A stretch of DNA of 18,602 nucleotides, taken from the NCBI GenBank assembly GCA_964646885.1, contig CAZYFM010000065.1, positions 1-18,602 on the forward strand, read 5' to 3'. Positions within the stretch are counted from its first letter, which is position 1, and the number at the start of each line of letters is the position of its first letter. Shown here piece by piece: positions 1 through 7,085 of this stretch. The notes beneath the pieces were generated by a model. That model had not been told where the DNA came from, ran no database searches, and saw nothing but the letters and a program-made list of their open reading frames with translations. The DNA comes from SZUA-430 sp964646885 (GTDB lineage Bacteria; Pseudomonadota; Alphaproteobacteria; Micropepsales; Micropepsaceae). The position numbers and the translations under genes are program-made.

Positions 1-763
1 CGAGCGAGAAGATCGTGCAGTCGCGCAGCACTTCCGGCACTTCGTTGTTGATGATCTTGCGCGCAAGACCTTCCGCAATGGCGGTCTTGCCGACGCCGGG
101 ATCGCCGACCAGCAGCGGGTTGTTCTTCGAGCGGCGGCACAGGATCTGGATCGTGCGATCCACCTCGGCCTCGCGGCCGATGAGCGGATCGATCTTGCCC
201 TGGCGTGCCTTGACGTTGAGGTTCACGCAGTAGGCCTCGAGCGCCTCTGTTCCCTGCTTGACCGGCTTCTCGCCATCCTCTTCCTCGTCCGCGCCGCGCA
301 CGGTGCGCGATTCACTGGCGCCAGGACGCTTGGCGATGCCGTGGCTGATGTAGCTGACGGCATCGTAGCGCGTCATGTTCTGTTCGCTGAGGAAGTAGGC
401 CGCGTGGCTTTCGCGCTCGGCAAAGATGGCGACCAGGATGTTCGCGCCCGTGACTTCCTCGCGGCCCGATGACTGGACATGGATGACGGCGCGCTGCACC
501 ACCCGCTGGAAACCGGCGGTGGGCTTCGCGTCTTCGCCATCATCGACGATCAGCGTCGACAGTTCCGTGTCGACATAGTTCGTCAGCGTCCGCTTGAGGG
601 CGTCGATGTCGACATTGCAGGCACGCATGACGGCCGTCGCATCCTGGTCCTCGATCAGCGAGAGGAGCAGGTGCTCAAGCGTCGCGTATTCATGGTTCCG
701 CTCATTGGCGAGCGCCATGGCCCGGTGGAGTGTTGCCTGCAGGGACTTTGAAAAACTGGCCAC
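1..763 (-). CDS. clpA: ATP-dependent Clp protease ATP-binding subunit ClpA (partial, C-terminus off the window)
   Basis: AAA+ unfoldase that feeds substrates, including ClpS-delivered N-degron proteins, into the ClpP protease in the cytoplasm. About 254 codons are visible. The N-terminal Clp-N repeat domain covers roughly residues 1-140 (the start reads VASFSKSLQATLHRAMALA, and HEYATLEHLLLSL follows). An acidic linker comes next, then the start of the first AAA+ module with Walker A GDPGVGKT at about residues 220-227. The start is a GTG at 761-763. The nearby ATG at 777-779 is in another frame, and its downstream GAAAGG supplies a Shine-Dalgarno sequence about 8 bases before the GTG. The gene sits 65 bp downstream of clpS, the usual clpS-clpA order, so the two are probably co-transcribed. 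The rest of D1 and all of D2 lie outside the window. Confidence 0.96.
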   Translation of the reverse strand, partial: MASFSKSLQATLHRAMALANERNHEYATLEHLLLSLIEDQDATAVMRACNVDIDALKRTLTNYVDTELSTLIVDDGEDAKPTAGFQRVVQRAVIHVQSSGREEVTGANILVAIFAERESHAAYFLSEQNMTRYDAVSYISHGIAKRPGASESRTVRGADEEEDGEKPVKQGTEALEAYCVNLNVKARQGKIDPLIGREAEVDRTIQILCRRSKNNPLLVGDPGVGKTAIAEGLARKIINNEVPEVLRDCTIFSL

Positions 764-828
764 TGGCTTTGCCTTTCATGTGTTACTCCGGCCCGACGAC
801 GCCCCTGTTGCCGGACCGGCCGATAATA

Positions 829-1162
829 TCATTCTTTCTCCAGCGTGCACTGCAGCGGATGCTGGTGTCGCTGGGCGAATGCAATCACTTGTGCGACCTT
901 GGTTTCCGCCACTTCGTAGGTGTAGACACCNNNNNNNNNNGCCCACGCCGCGCTGATGGACGTGCAGCATGATGCGCGTGGCTTCCGCGCGCGCCTTGTT
1001 GAAGAAACGTTCAAGCACGTGCACGACGAATTCCATCGGCGTGTAGTCGTCATTCAGCATCAGAACCTTGTAAAGGCTCGGCTTCTTCGTCTTGGGGCGG
1101 GTCTTCGTGACGAGGCCGGTTGAAGGCCCCTGACCGTCCCGGTCTCCGTTCTGTTTCGTCAT
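829..1162 (-). CDS. clpS: ATP-dependent Clp protease adapter ClpS (interrupted by a 10-N assembly gap)
   Basis: Adaptor that binds ClpA and presents proteins with destabilising N-terminal residues for degradation. The N-terminal part has a flexible Lys/Thr-rich tail, then YKVLMLNDDYTPMEFVVHVL and an FFNKARAEATRIMLHVHQ stretch. The C-terminal part has GVYTYEVAETKVAQV and ends QCTLEKE, all typical of ClpS. These halves lie in different frames because the 10-N run at 931-940 separates them. A gap length divisible by 3 restores one ORF. By comparison with the family, two codons (6 bases) are probably missing, giving about 109 residues. The start is ATG at 1160-1162 with a weak AGAAG upstream. This is an assembly artefact rather than a pseudogene. 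Confidence 0.93.
931..940. other. Assembly gap (10 N) inside clpS
   Basis: Ten undetermined bases. Reading frames of clpS on either side agree only if the true length is a multiple of three, so the run is a placeholder and not a measured length. Confidence 0.98.
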
Positions 1163-1180
1163 GCAGATGCTTCTGGTTCG

Positions 1181-1199
1181 TAGAGTATCGTGCACTCTA
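1181..1199. repeat. Short perfect inverted repeat in the clpS leader
   Basis: TAGAGT, 7 bases, then ACTCTA: 6-bp perfect arms lying 18-37 bases upstream of the clpS ATG. On the minus strand an AT-rich TTTAAT lies just upstream at about 1198-1203 and could be a -10 element, though no good -35 accompanies it. It could be an operator or a small leader hairpin. Chance occurrence is quite possible. Confidence 0.3.
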
Positions 1200-1265
1200 T
1201 TAAATATGATGCACGCGCGAAATTGAAAGGTCGCGATTTTTGGCCCGGATTTTGGCCAAGTTATG

Positions 1266-1298
1266 GAAAACTAAGGGGAAACCGGCTTGATGGTTTCC
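1266..1298 (-). terminator. Possible terminator overlapping the 3' end of the DUF1499 gene
   Basis: On the minus strand GGAAACC (1292-1298) pairs with GGTTTCC (1277-1283) around an 8-base loop, followed by CCTTAGTTTT. The stem lies within the last codons. The T-tract is short and interrupted, so strength is doubtful. Confidence 0.35.
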
Positions 1299-1690
1299 TG
1301 GACCTCGCGCACCCAGGCCATGATCCGCGCGCGGTTGACCCCGAGGTCCGATCGTCCATAGACCGACCGCGAGTAAACCGCGAGCGTCGACTTGCCCTTG
1401 CCGAGGTCGATGAAGCGGACGGCGATCAGGTCGGGAAACCTGAAAAGAGCCGACCGCTGGACGAGATTGTCGTAAAGGGCCACATCGTCCTTCAGCGTGT
1501 GCGAGACGCGGGGTTTCGCGAGCGCCACAGCAAGGAAAGCGTGCCTGAGCTGGGCAGCCGGCACGCCATAGTGCGCCGACTGCACGTCTGGCTTCGCATT
1601 CCTGCAAAGCCCCTCGGGGGCCAGAAGGAACGTGTTCGGGCTCCGCGCACGGACCAGCGTTTCAAACTCGATGCGTTCAAGGCTTTTCAT
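1271..1690 (-). CDS. DUF1499 domain-containing protein
   Basis: A 139-residue protein of the DUF1499 family, whose function is unknown to me. The family pattern is clear in the second half: YDNLVQRSALFRFPDLIAVRF (about 73-93), STLAVYSRSVYGRSDLGVN (about 101-119) and a closing helix. I see no signal peptide or membrane segment. The ORF continues upstream to 1759, but that extension runs through the phasin terminator hairpin, so I place the start at ATG 1688-1690. A GAAGGG lies 12 bases upstream, slightly far for a Shine-Dalgarno sequence. A GTG at 1712-1714 is the alternative. The gene follows the phasin on the same strand but is separated from it by the terminator. It lies about 108 bp before clpS. 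Confidence 0.82.
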   Translation of the reverse strand: MKSLERIEFETLVRARSPNTFLLAPEGLCRNAKPDVQSAHYGVPAAQLRHAFLAVALAKPRVSHTLKDDVALYDNLVQRSALFRFPDLIAVRFIDLGKGKSTLAVYSRSVYGRSDLGVNRARIMAWVREVQETIKPVSP

Positions 1691-1719
1691 GCGAGGATAT
1701 TGCCCTTCGTTCACGGGAC

Positions 1720-1752
1720 AAAAAAGAGCCTGCCGGCAACGCCGACAGGCTC
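1720..1752 (-). terminator. Rho-independent terminator of the phasin gene
   Basis: On the minus strand GAGCCTG (1746-1752), one mismatch, then CGGC, a 3-base loop, GCCG, and CAGGCTC (1726-1732) form a strong GC-rich hairpin. It is followed directly by six T (1720-1725). It lies about 35 bases after the phasin stop codon and upstream of the DUF1499 start. Confidence 0.88.
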
Positions 1753-1786
1753 CTTGCATTCATGCCGGACAGGTGTCCGCTACGGT

Positions 1787-2203
1787 TTACTCGGCAGCGC
1801 GAGAAAACGGCGTCTTGAACTCCTGCATCTTCTCCGTCAGTTCGGAAAAGCGGGCGCTGAACGGCTCGGCAGCCTGCTTCGCGGCATCCAGCCAAAGGTC
1901 GTTCAGCTTGGTGGCCTGCGCGACATAGGCGTCGAGAGCCGACTTCGCGAAGTCCGTCTGCACTTCCCAGGCTTCGTGGAAGCTCTTGGCGCCTGAAACC
2001 GCCTTGAACGCGGCCACGCCATCTTCCATCTGCTGCTTCGAGAAGTTGAAGACTTCACCATTGACGCGCTCGAACGTCTTGGCGAACACGGTGGCAGCCT
2101 GCATGTAGGCTTCCACGCCACCCTTGCCGAGAGCTGAGAACTGCTCCAGGCCCTTCGTGACCGTCTCAAATCCGTTCTTCATCGTTTCGTTTCCGCTCTT
2201 CAT
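1787..2203 (-). CDS. Phasin family protein (PHB granule-associated)
   Basis: A 138-residue helical, Ala/Lys/Glu-rich protein of the phasin family, expected to coat polyhydroxyalkanoate granules and control their size and number. It shows the amphipathic heptad character of the family: MKNGFETVTKGLEQFSALGK at about 8-27, AKTFERVNGEVFNFSKQQME at 41-60, and the C-terminal KSALDAYVAQATKLNDLW helix. It has no signal peptide and no cysteines. The start is ATG 2201-2203 with AAGGA about 8-9 bases upstream; longer in-frame extensions lack this support. It is monocistronic, with a consensus-like promoter, flanking TGCA boxes and a strong terminator. No PHB synthase gene is in the window. Confidence 0.88.
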   Translation of the reverse strand: MKSGNETMKNGFETVTKGLEQFSALGKGGVEAYMQAATVFAKTFERVNGEVFNFSKQQMEDGVAAFKAVSGAKSFHEAWEVQTDFAKSALDAYVAQATKLNDLWLDAAKQAAEPFSARFSELTEKMQEFKTPFSRAAE

Positions 2204-2298
2204 GACGCTGTCCTTCCGGGATCTGCGCGCCCGGCCGGGGCGCTGCAGGTTTGATCTTCTGTGTTCAGGGGACTGCCGGCACTCTCTGCATGGAGAAA

Positions 2299-2313
2299 TG
2301 CTGCAGTGCAACA
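2299..2313. promoter_or_regulatory. Second TGCA operator box at the phasin transcription start
   Basis: TGCTGCAGTGCAACA shares the 9-base core TGCAGTGCA with the upstream palindrome but has imperfect outer arms. Its centre is 57 bp from that of the other box, and it covers the predicted +1 region, where a bound repressor would block transcription. Confidence 0.55.
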
Positions 2314-2318
2314 TGGAG

Positions 2319-2348
2319 GTTATATAAGCGGGGCAGCCAGGGTGTCAA
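2319..2348 (-). promoter_or_regulatory. Sigma-70-type promoter of the phasin gene
   Basis: On the minus strand a perfect -35 TTGACA (2343-2348) is followed by TATATA after 16 bases (2321-2326) or TATAAC after 18 bases (2319-2324). Transcription would start near 2312, giving a leader of about 110 bases before the phasin ATG. This is the best promoter match I found in the window. Confidence 0.75.
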
Positions 2349-2355
2349 GGAGATT

Positions 2356-2370
2356 TTGTGCAGTGCACAA
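2356..2370. promoter_or_regulatory. Perfect TGCA-type palindrome upstream of the phasin promoter (PhaR-like operator)
   Basis: TTGTGCAGTGCACAA is a perfect 7-1-7 palindrome ending 7 bases before the phasin -35. The core TGCAGTGCA also occurs at the second box. TGC-rich palindromes of this sort are the binding sites reported for PhaR, the repressor that senses PHB and controls phasin genes. Assignment to PhaR is inference. Confidence 0.65.
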
Positions 2371-2650
2371 TAAAACTTGTTGCCCCATTTCCAGACAGAT
2401 TTACCAAAAATCAAGCCGGATTGACGATAACGAAACACTTCAGGCGCCCTTCGGGGCTGCCCGGGGGACTCCGGCAAAGGGCTACCCCTTCAGGATAGAG
2501 GGCAAATGTTAATCCTTTCCAATCCTGCAAAATGTGACAAACTGCCCACCACGTTGTCGTGCACGGGGGCATCGACGCGATGGTTGGTCTGTTTTTTGCT
2601 GCCGGGTGTTCCATGTCGACTTACCTCAGCAAGGGGGCCTGAAGGGCAAC

Positions 2651-4078
2651 ATGGTTAGGCGAGCAAGGCCGTTCCACCTCTTCATTTCGATCCTGACGAT
2701 GCTGGCAATCGTGCTGACAGCATCGACGGCAGATGCCGCTCGAAAAAAGAAGAAAAAGCGCGTCGTCCATCGTGCGCCGGTTGTTTACGTCGAGAAGTTT
2801 GCGGCGATCGTCGTCGATGCCAGCTCGGGCCGCGTCCTTTACGAAAAGATGTCGTCGGAGAAGCGCTATCCCGCCTCACTGACCAAGATGATGACCCTCT
2901 ATCTGCTGTTCGAGCAGATCGACAAGGGCAACCTCTCGCTTTCAACACAGATGACGGCGTCGGCTTACGCCTGCACCCAGGACCCGACGAAGCTCGGCCT
3001 CCAGCCCGGTGATACGCTTACAGTTGAAGATGCTATCAAGGCGCTCGTGATCCGGTCAGCCAACGACGTCGCAGTCGTGGTGGCAGAGCACCTCGCAGGA
3101 ACCGAGTACCAGTTCGCGCAGCGCATGACCGCGAAGGCACGCGACCTTGGCATGCTCAGCACCAATTTCGTCAACGCATCAGGCCTTCCGGACGAGAACC
3201 AGCGTTCAACCGCCTTCGACATGATGCTGCTCAGCCGCCGGCTGATTGCCGACCATAACGAGTTCTATCCCTATTTCCGGCTGCAGAGTTTCGTCTGGGG
3301 TGGACGCAGCTACGAAGGCCACAACAATCTCCTGAAGTTCTTCGACGGTGCAGATGGCCTGAAGACCGGCTACACGCGCATGTCGGGCTTCAACCTCGCA
3401 AGCTCCGCGACCCGCCAGGACAAGCGCCTGATCTCGGTCGTCATGGGTGGCCGCTCGGCCCGCGAGCGCGATACGATGACGGCTCAATTGCTCGAGACGG
3501 AATTCACGAAGCTGGGCCTCGGCCGTCCGGCTCCGGTGATCATGGCCATGTCTCCGCTCGTGCTGGACGACGACGAAGCCACGACCGCCGAGGCTGACGA
3601 ACCGGCCACCGAAACCCAGCCGCCAGCCGTCGAGCCGGCAGCCACGCCGCCGGCAACAGCCGACGACAAGATCTCTCAATCGACCAAGGCCGCCGGCATG
3701 GTGGCGTCGGCCCCGGCAACACCCAAGGAATACGGCCAGGGTGACAGCGCCGATGCCGGAAAGGCCGTTGCGCCTGCGCCGGGTGCAAAGTGGGGAATCC
3801 AGGTGGGCGCCCACGCGGTGAAGGAAAATGCGGACAACCAGCTGCGCTCCGTGAAGGAGCGCATGCGTGACCTGCTGGGCGGCGCGGAAGGCGCCATCGT
3901 CCCGCTGACGGTCCACGGCAACACGTTTTATCGCGTACGTTTTGGTGCCTTCACGCCGAAGAAAGCCGAAACCCTGTGCGACAAGATCCAGCAGCGCGGC
4001 GTAAGCTGCCTCGTTGTCACGGACGGCTCCTGGGACCAGTCAAACGCCGCCGCCAGCCGCCCGCTCGCGGTCCGCTAG
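2651..4078 (+). CDS. D-alanyl-D-alanine carboxypeptidase (S11 family) with C-terminal SPOR domain
   Basis: A 475-residue exported penicillin-binding protein that trims the terminal D-Ala of peptidoglycan stem peptides. Order of parts: signal peptide 1 to about 29 (cleavage after a TADA-like site), a Lys/Arg-rich stretch after it, then the S11 catalytic domain with SLTK (nucleophile Ser76, Lys79), SAN (136-138) and KTG (238-240). A Pro/Ala/Thr-rich linker covers about 310-375, and a SPOR domain about 379-457. SPOR domains bind denuded glycan strands at the division septum, so the enzyme probably acts there. The start is ATG 2651 with GAAGGG 5 bases upstream; the ORF runs back to 2534 without support. 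It converges on mipZ with 8 bases between the stop codons. Confidence 0.93.
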   Translation: MVRRARPFHLFISILTMLAIVLTASTADAARKKKKKRVVHRAPVVYVEKFAAIVVDASSGRVLYEKMSSEKRYPASLTKMMTLYLLFEQIDKGNLSLSTQMTASAYACTQDPTKLGLQPGDTLTVEDAIKALVIRSANDVAVVVAEHLAGTEYQFAQRMTAKARDLGMLSTNFVNASGLPDENQRSTAFDMMLLSRRLIADHNEFYPYFRLQSFVWGGRSYEGHNNLLKFFDGADGLKTGYTRMSGFNLASSATRQDKRLISVVMGGRSARERDTMTAQLLETEFTKLGLGRPAPVIMAMSPLVLDDDEATTAEADEPATETQPPAVEPAATPPATADDKISQSTKAAGMVASAPATPKEYGQGDSADAGKAVAPAPGAKWGIQVGAHAVKENADNQLRSVKERMRDLLGGAEGAIVPLTVHGNTFYRVRFGAFTPKKAETLCDKIQQRGVSCLVVTDGSWDQSNAAASRPLAVR

Positions 4079-4086
4079 AACTTCAG

Positions 4087-4920
4087 CTAGCCGGCAGCAG
4101 CAAGGGCCTTTCCCAGCTGGGGAAGGCGCAATGCTGACACAAGCCCGCGCACTTCAGCGCGCGCCGCGATCTGCGCCATCGTCAGCCCTTTCTCCTTCCC
4201 CTCGATGAGATCGAGAACCGTCAGCCCCTTGGGAAACAGTTCGCGATAGATGACGCGTTCGCTGAGGCCCGGCGCCAGCCGGAACCCGATGCGCTGGGAC
4301 AGGCGCGTCAGCGCATTCGTGAGCCGCTTCCTGTTGTGCGTTTCGTGAGGCGTCATGCGGTTGCGGACCACGAGCCAGTCGATCGTCCGGCGCCGCTCCA
4401 GCATCTGCTTCTTGCGGCTTTCCCAGACAAACTCCGCATAGATGCTCGGCGCCTTGGCCTCGAATGTCTCAGGGTCCACGCTGGCGAGCAGGTCGAAATC
4501 GACAAAGCTGTCATTGAGGGGCGTGACGATCGTGGTCGCCAGCGCATGCGCGGCACGTCCCAGCGGCGTGTCCGCTCCCGGACAATCGACCACCACGACA
4601 TCGCATTCCTGCGCCAGCATCTCGAACACGGCGCGAAAGCGCTGGGCATCTTCGGCTTCAGCCTCGGTGCGAACCTCGGCGGTCGACGGCGACGGCGTGA
4701 CGAGCCGTGGCAGCGACAGCACCTTTCCTTGCAGCTCGGACCACCGAACGCGATTGGCAAAGAAATGGGTCAGGGTCTGTTGGCGGAAGTCCAGGTCAAT
4801 GACCCCGGTCCTCAGCCCGGCCGACATCAGCCCGGAAACCAGATGAAGGGCGATGGTCGATTTTCCCGACCCGCCCTTCTCGTTTCCGACGACAATCAAT
4901 GATGGAGGAAAGCCCGCCAT
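4087..4920 (-). CDS. mipZ: Division-site placement ATPase MipZ (ParA/MinD superfamily)
   Basis: A 277-residue cytoplasmic P-loop ATPase. MipZ forms a gradient from ParB at the poles and blocks FtsZ polymerisation, placing the Z-ring at mid-cell. The deviant Walker A motif GNEKGGSGKST lies at residues 12-22 with the signature lysine Lys15. VIDLDFRQQTLTHFF follows, then VVVVDCPGADTPLGR (Walker B/switch), and the long C-terminal part with RLTNALTRLSQRIGFR is characteristic of MipZ rather than chromosome-partition ParA. The start is placed at ATG 4918-4920 just before the P-loop strand, with only a weak CGGGG before it; the frame extends to 5028. A lone mipZ away from parAB fits the family. Its neighbour, a septal SPOR carboxypeptidase, is also a division-linked gene. 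Confidence 0.88.
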   Translation of the reverse strand: MAGFPPSLIVVGNEKGGSGKSTIALHLVSGLMSAGLRTGVIDLDFRQQTLTHFFANRVRWSELQGKVLSLPRLVTPSPSTAEVRTEAEAEDAQRFRAVFEMLAQECDVVVVDCPGADTPLGRAAHALATTIVTPLNDSFVDFDLLASVDPETFEAKAPSIYAEFVWESRKKQMLERRRTIDWLVVRNRMTPHETHNRKRLTNALTRLSQRIGFRLAPGLSERVIYRELFPKGLTVLDLIEGKEKGLTMAQIAARAEVRGLVSALRLPQLGKALAAAG

Positions 4921-5064
4921 ACCCCGCACTGCGCATCCCGGGAAGCCTGATTCGCTTCGCTGTGGAAAACTAGCATCGGGCTTCCCGAAAGGGAAAACAG
5001 TCACATCGCGGCATGGGAGCTTGGCCAAGCCATTTCACAACGCCCTGTCCTCCAATCGCCGGCG

Positions 5065-5439
5065 CTACATCGCAGCCTTCGCCTCCGCGGGGGACACCAT
5101 GCCATCGCCGTTGGCATCGGCCATGTCGAAACCGGGCGCCGGCGCCGCATGGAACTCCTGCCGCGAGACCTTGCCATCACCATTGGCGTCGAACTGGGGA
5201 AACATAACTGGAAGCATCACGCGGCCACGCAGTCCCGGCGCCGCCGCAGCCATCTCGTCACGGACCAGGAACCCGTCATGGTCGACGTCAAGCACGTCGA
5301 AGCGCGCATTGCGGGCAGCCATGAACTCGGCCCTGCTGACCAGGCCGTCGCCATTCGTGTCGGCTGCGGCAAACAGCGAAGCCGGATCAAGCGCGGCAGC
5401 ATTGGCGAGAAGAAACAGGGAAAGTACGGGAAGGCTCAT
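5065..5439 (-). CDS. Small exported protein with four EF-hand motifs
   Basis: A 124-residue protein with a short hydrophobic N-terminus (MSLPVLSLFLLANAAA, probable signal peptide) and four canonical 12-residue calcium loops at about 27-38 (DTNGDGLVSRAE), 51-62 (DVDHDGFLVRDE), 84-95 (DANGDGKVSRQE) and 108-119 (DANGDGMVSPAE). All keep Asp at position 1, Gly at 6 and Glu at 12. It should bind Ca2+ in the periplasm; its partner is unknown. The start is ATG 5437-5439 with CAGGAG about 9-10 bases upstream. It begins 37 bp after the stop of the hydroxylase gene on the same strand, so the two may be one operon. It resembles the second EF-hand protein at 13594-13932 in size and plan. Confidence 0.87.
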   Translation of the reverse strand: MSLPVLSLFLLANAAALDPASLFAAADTNGDGLVSRAEFMAARNARFDVLDVDHDGFLVRDEMAAAAPGLRGRVMLPVMFPQFDANGDGKVSRQEFHAAPAPGFDMADANGDGMVSPAEAKAAM

Positions 5440-5476
5440 GGCACAGGACTCCTGATGTTGGATGAGAGGAAGAAAA

Positions 5477-6307
5477 TCAGTGGGCGAGACGCGCAATCTC
5501 GACATCGAACTTTGGGTCGATCGTGCCGAACAGGCGGTCCCAGATCAGCGTGTAGAGGCCGAAGTTCACCCGGAACTTGCGGTGATGCGTGTTGTGGCTC
5601 GTCGCTGAGTTGATCCACCGCATCGGATCACGGGCAAGCAGCCTTGCGGGAACGAACTCGTAGCCAAGATGTCCGAGGACGTTGAAGACAAAGGCAAGGA
5701 AGCTGAAGGTCACGAAACTCGGAAGCGACATGGGTAGCAGTGCGACGACCAGCAGGAACCCTGCGGACTCGAGGATGGCTTCCAGCGGATGGAAGGCAAA
5801 GCTCGCCAGGGGCGACGGGTTCGTGGAAAGGTGATGCACCTTGTGCACGACCTCGTAGACACCAGGCACGTGAGCCGCGCGATGCATCCAGTAAAAATAG
5901 AAGTCGTGCATCAGGAGTGCGACGGGCACCGCCAGAAACGCCCACACCCACTCAAGCAGGCTCGACGGCATGGAGAAGTCAAAAAGCCCCGCATTCATGC
6001 TGCTGACGACAAACGCCAGCGCACCAAAGACCAGGATGCTGAGGAGCGAGTAGCCAACTTCCCGGCGGTACTGGCTGATCGTGAACGGGATTTTCTGGAT
6101 CCGGTGGGAAACAATTCGCGGCGCGAAAACCGTGATGAAGCCAAGCGCACCGCCGGCGATGATCACGTAGCGGGCCAGCAGGAACAGCACGGTGGCAACG
6201 GCAATGATCATCGGGACGGGAACGCCCAGTTGGCTTGCCAGCGCGGCAGCATCGGCCGCTGCATCAACAGGAGGGATCGCAAGGACGGGAGTGACAGGAT
6301 TGGTCAT
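5477..6307 (-). CDS. Fatty acid hydroxylase / sterol desaturase family membrane protein
   Basis: A 276-residue integral membrane di-iron enzyme of the fatty-acid-hydroxylase superfamily, which oxidises C-H bonds of lipids, sterols or carotenoids. The histidine clusters are all present: HDFYFYWMHR (His134, His142), HKVHH (155-159), and HNTHH (His238, 241, 242), plus FHPLE and GHLGYE in between. Hydrophobic segments lie at about 33-62, 86-108, 119-135 and 180-212. The substrate cannot be told from sequence. The start is ATG 6305-6307 with GGAG about 8 bases upstream; a TTG two codons earlier is less likely. It lies between the Gly-rich protein gene (91 bp upstream) and the EF-hand gene (37 bp downstream). 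Confidence 0.9.
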   Translation of the reverse strand: MTNPVTPVLAIPPVDAAADAAALASQLGVPVPMIIAVATVLFLLARYVIIAGGALGFITVFAPRIVSHRIQKIPFTISQYRREVGYSLLSILVFGALAFVVSSMNAGLFDFSMPSSLLEWVWAFLAVPVALLMHDFYFYWMHRAAHVPGVYEVVHKVHHLSTNPSPLASFAFHPLEAILESAGFLLVVALLPMSLPSFVTFSFLAFVFNVLGHLGYEFVPARLLARDPMRWINSATSHNTHHRKFRVNFGLYTLIWDRLFGTIDPKFDVEIARLAH

Positions 6308-6398
6308 GACCAACTCCGCTTTTTGGTTGCTTGTGGGGCCGGCGACCCGGCGCGATGTTCGATCGGGCGGATCGCCGGAGGGAGAGCTGGCGTCCTGC

Positions 6399-6947
6399 TC
6401 AGCGTGAAGGACAGGCGATCACGTTTCCGGCGGCGTCGTAGCAGTTGTGCGAATGCTGAACGCCGTTCTGGCTGTCATAGGTCGTCTCGCCCTGGACCGA
6501 GTTGCCGGTATTGGAGTTTGTCGCCGTCGTCGTGCGGCGCCCCTGCACCGTGCCATCGGCATTGCGCGTGAAACCGCCCTGCGTCGCCGCCGAGCCATTC
6601 TGTCCCTGCGCTGCAGCGCCGCCCTGGTGGTTCACCGTTCCATCGGCCTGCACGGTCGTACCGCTGCCGCGAACGGCGCCACCGCCATTGGGTCCGCGCA
6701 CCGCACCGCCCGACGCCGCGGCGCCGTTACCCTGCCCGTCCGTCACGACGACGGCGCCTCGCGCACCGGCGCCACCATTCGGACCCTGGTGGGCAGCTCC
6801 CGCGCCAGCCGTCGTGCCGCCGGCCGCATTCTCGTGTGCACCGCGGAAACGTCCGCCAGCCTCGGCTGCCGAAACCGAAAGCACGAACAGGGTCGCAACG
6901 GCCATGCCAGTCATCAGCTTGCCGGTGAGGGATGTCGGATCAATCAT
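6399..6947 (-). CDS. Exported Gly/Ala-rich repetitive protein of unknown function
   Basis: I do not recognise a characterised family. The 182-residue protein has a clear signal peptide (hydrophobic 11-26, cleavage near SAAEA at about 30). The body is rich in Gly, Ala, Asn, Gln and Thr with degenerate repeats: GPNGG twice (55-59, 85-89), VRG twice, and ADGTV twice (101-105, 130-134). The C-terminal region (about 146-182: NTGNSVQGETTYDSQNGV, then NCYDAAGNVIACP) has the only two cysteines after the signal peptide, 10 residues apart, possibly a disulphide. Perfect AAAGGAGAG ribosome site before ATG 6945-6947. It is divergent from the two-component system at 7183 and may head a unit with the hydroxylase gene. 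A surface or matrix protein is plausible but unproven. Confidence 0.75.
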   Translation of the reverse strand: MIDPTSLTGKLMTGMAVATLFVLSVSAAEAGGRFRGAHENAAGGTTAGAGAAHQGPNGGAGARGAVVVTDGQGNGAAASGGAVRGPNGGGAVRGSGTTVQADGTVNHQGGAAAQGQNGSAATQGGFTRNADGTVQGRRTTTATNSNTGNSVQGETTYDSQNGVQHSHNCYDAAGNVIACPSR

Positions 6948-7085
6948 GGGTATCTCTCCTTTGAACGTTGAAGTCCGGGGCGTCGGGCGCTGTGCCCTGT
7001 TTGAAATGCCGCGAACTCGATGCGAGGAGAATGACGGTCGGCTGTTTCAGCGTGATGTCGCGAAAGCCTGATGTTGTGACGAGGC

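Larger units (their letters stand above)
2204..2650. other. Divergent intergenic region between phasin and D,D-carboxypeptidase genes
   Basis: 447 bp without a convincing gene. The left part holds the phasin leader, promoter and operators. The right part (about 2440-2500) is rich in short self-complementary stretches, for example GCCCTTCGGGGC and AAGGGCTACCCCTT, and may form a structured leader for the plus-strand gene. I could not match it to a known riboswitch, nor find a convincing promoter for that gene. Confidence 0.7.

Noticed and set aside
1190..1996. Plus-strand open frame through the DUF1499 and phasin genes
   Set aside because: It runs through the phasin terminator hairpin and the antisense of two family members; composition is Arg-rich shadow-like.
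2440..2510. Self-complementary GC-rich stretch before the carboxypeptidase gene as a riboswitch
   Set aside because: I could not match it to the conserved core of any riboswitch class; only short local stems are visible.
3206..3916. Minus-strand open frame opposite the carboxypeptidase linker and SPOR region
   Set aside because: Glycine/arginine-rich product created by the Pro/Ala-rich codons of the real gene.
5019..5030. 12-bp perfect palindrome GCTTGGCCAAGC between the EF-hand and mipZ genes, and the nearby hairpin TTCCC-GAAA-GGGAA at 4982-4995
   Set aside because: Short, no T-run and no promoter context; in GC-rich DNA palindromes like these are expected by chance, so I do not call a terminator or operator.
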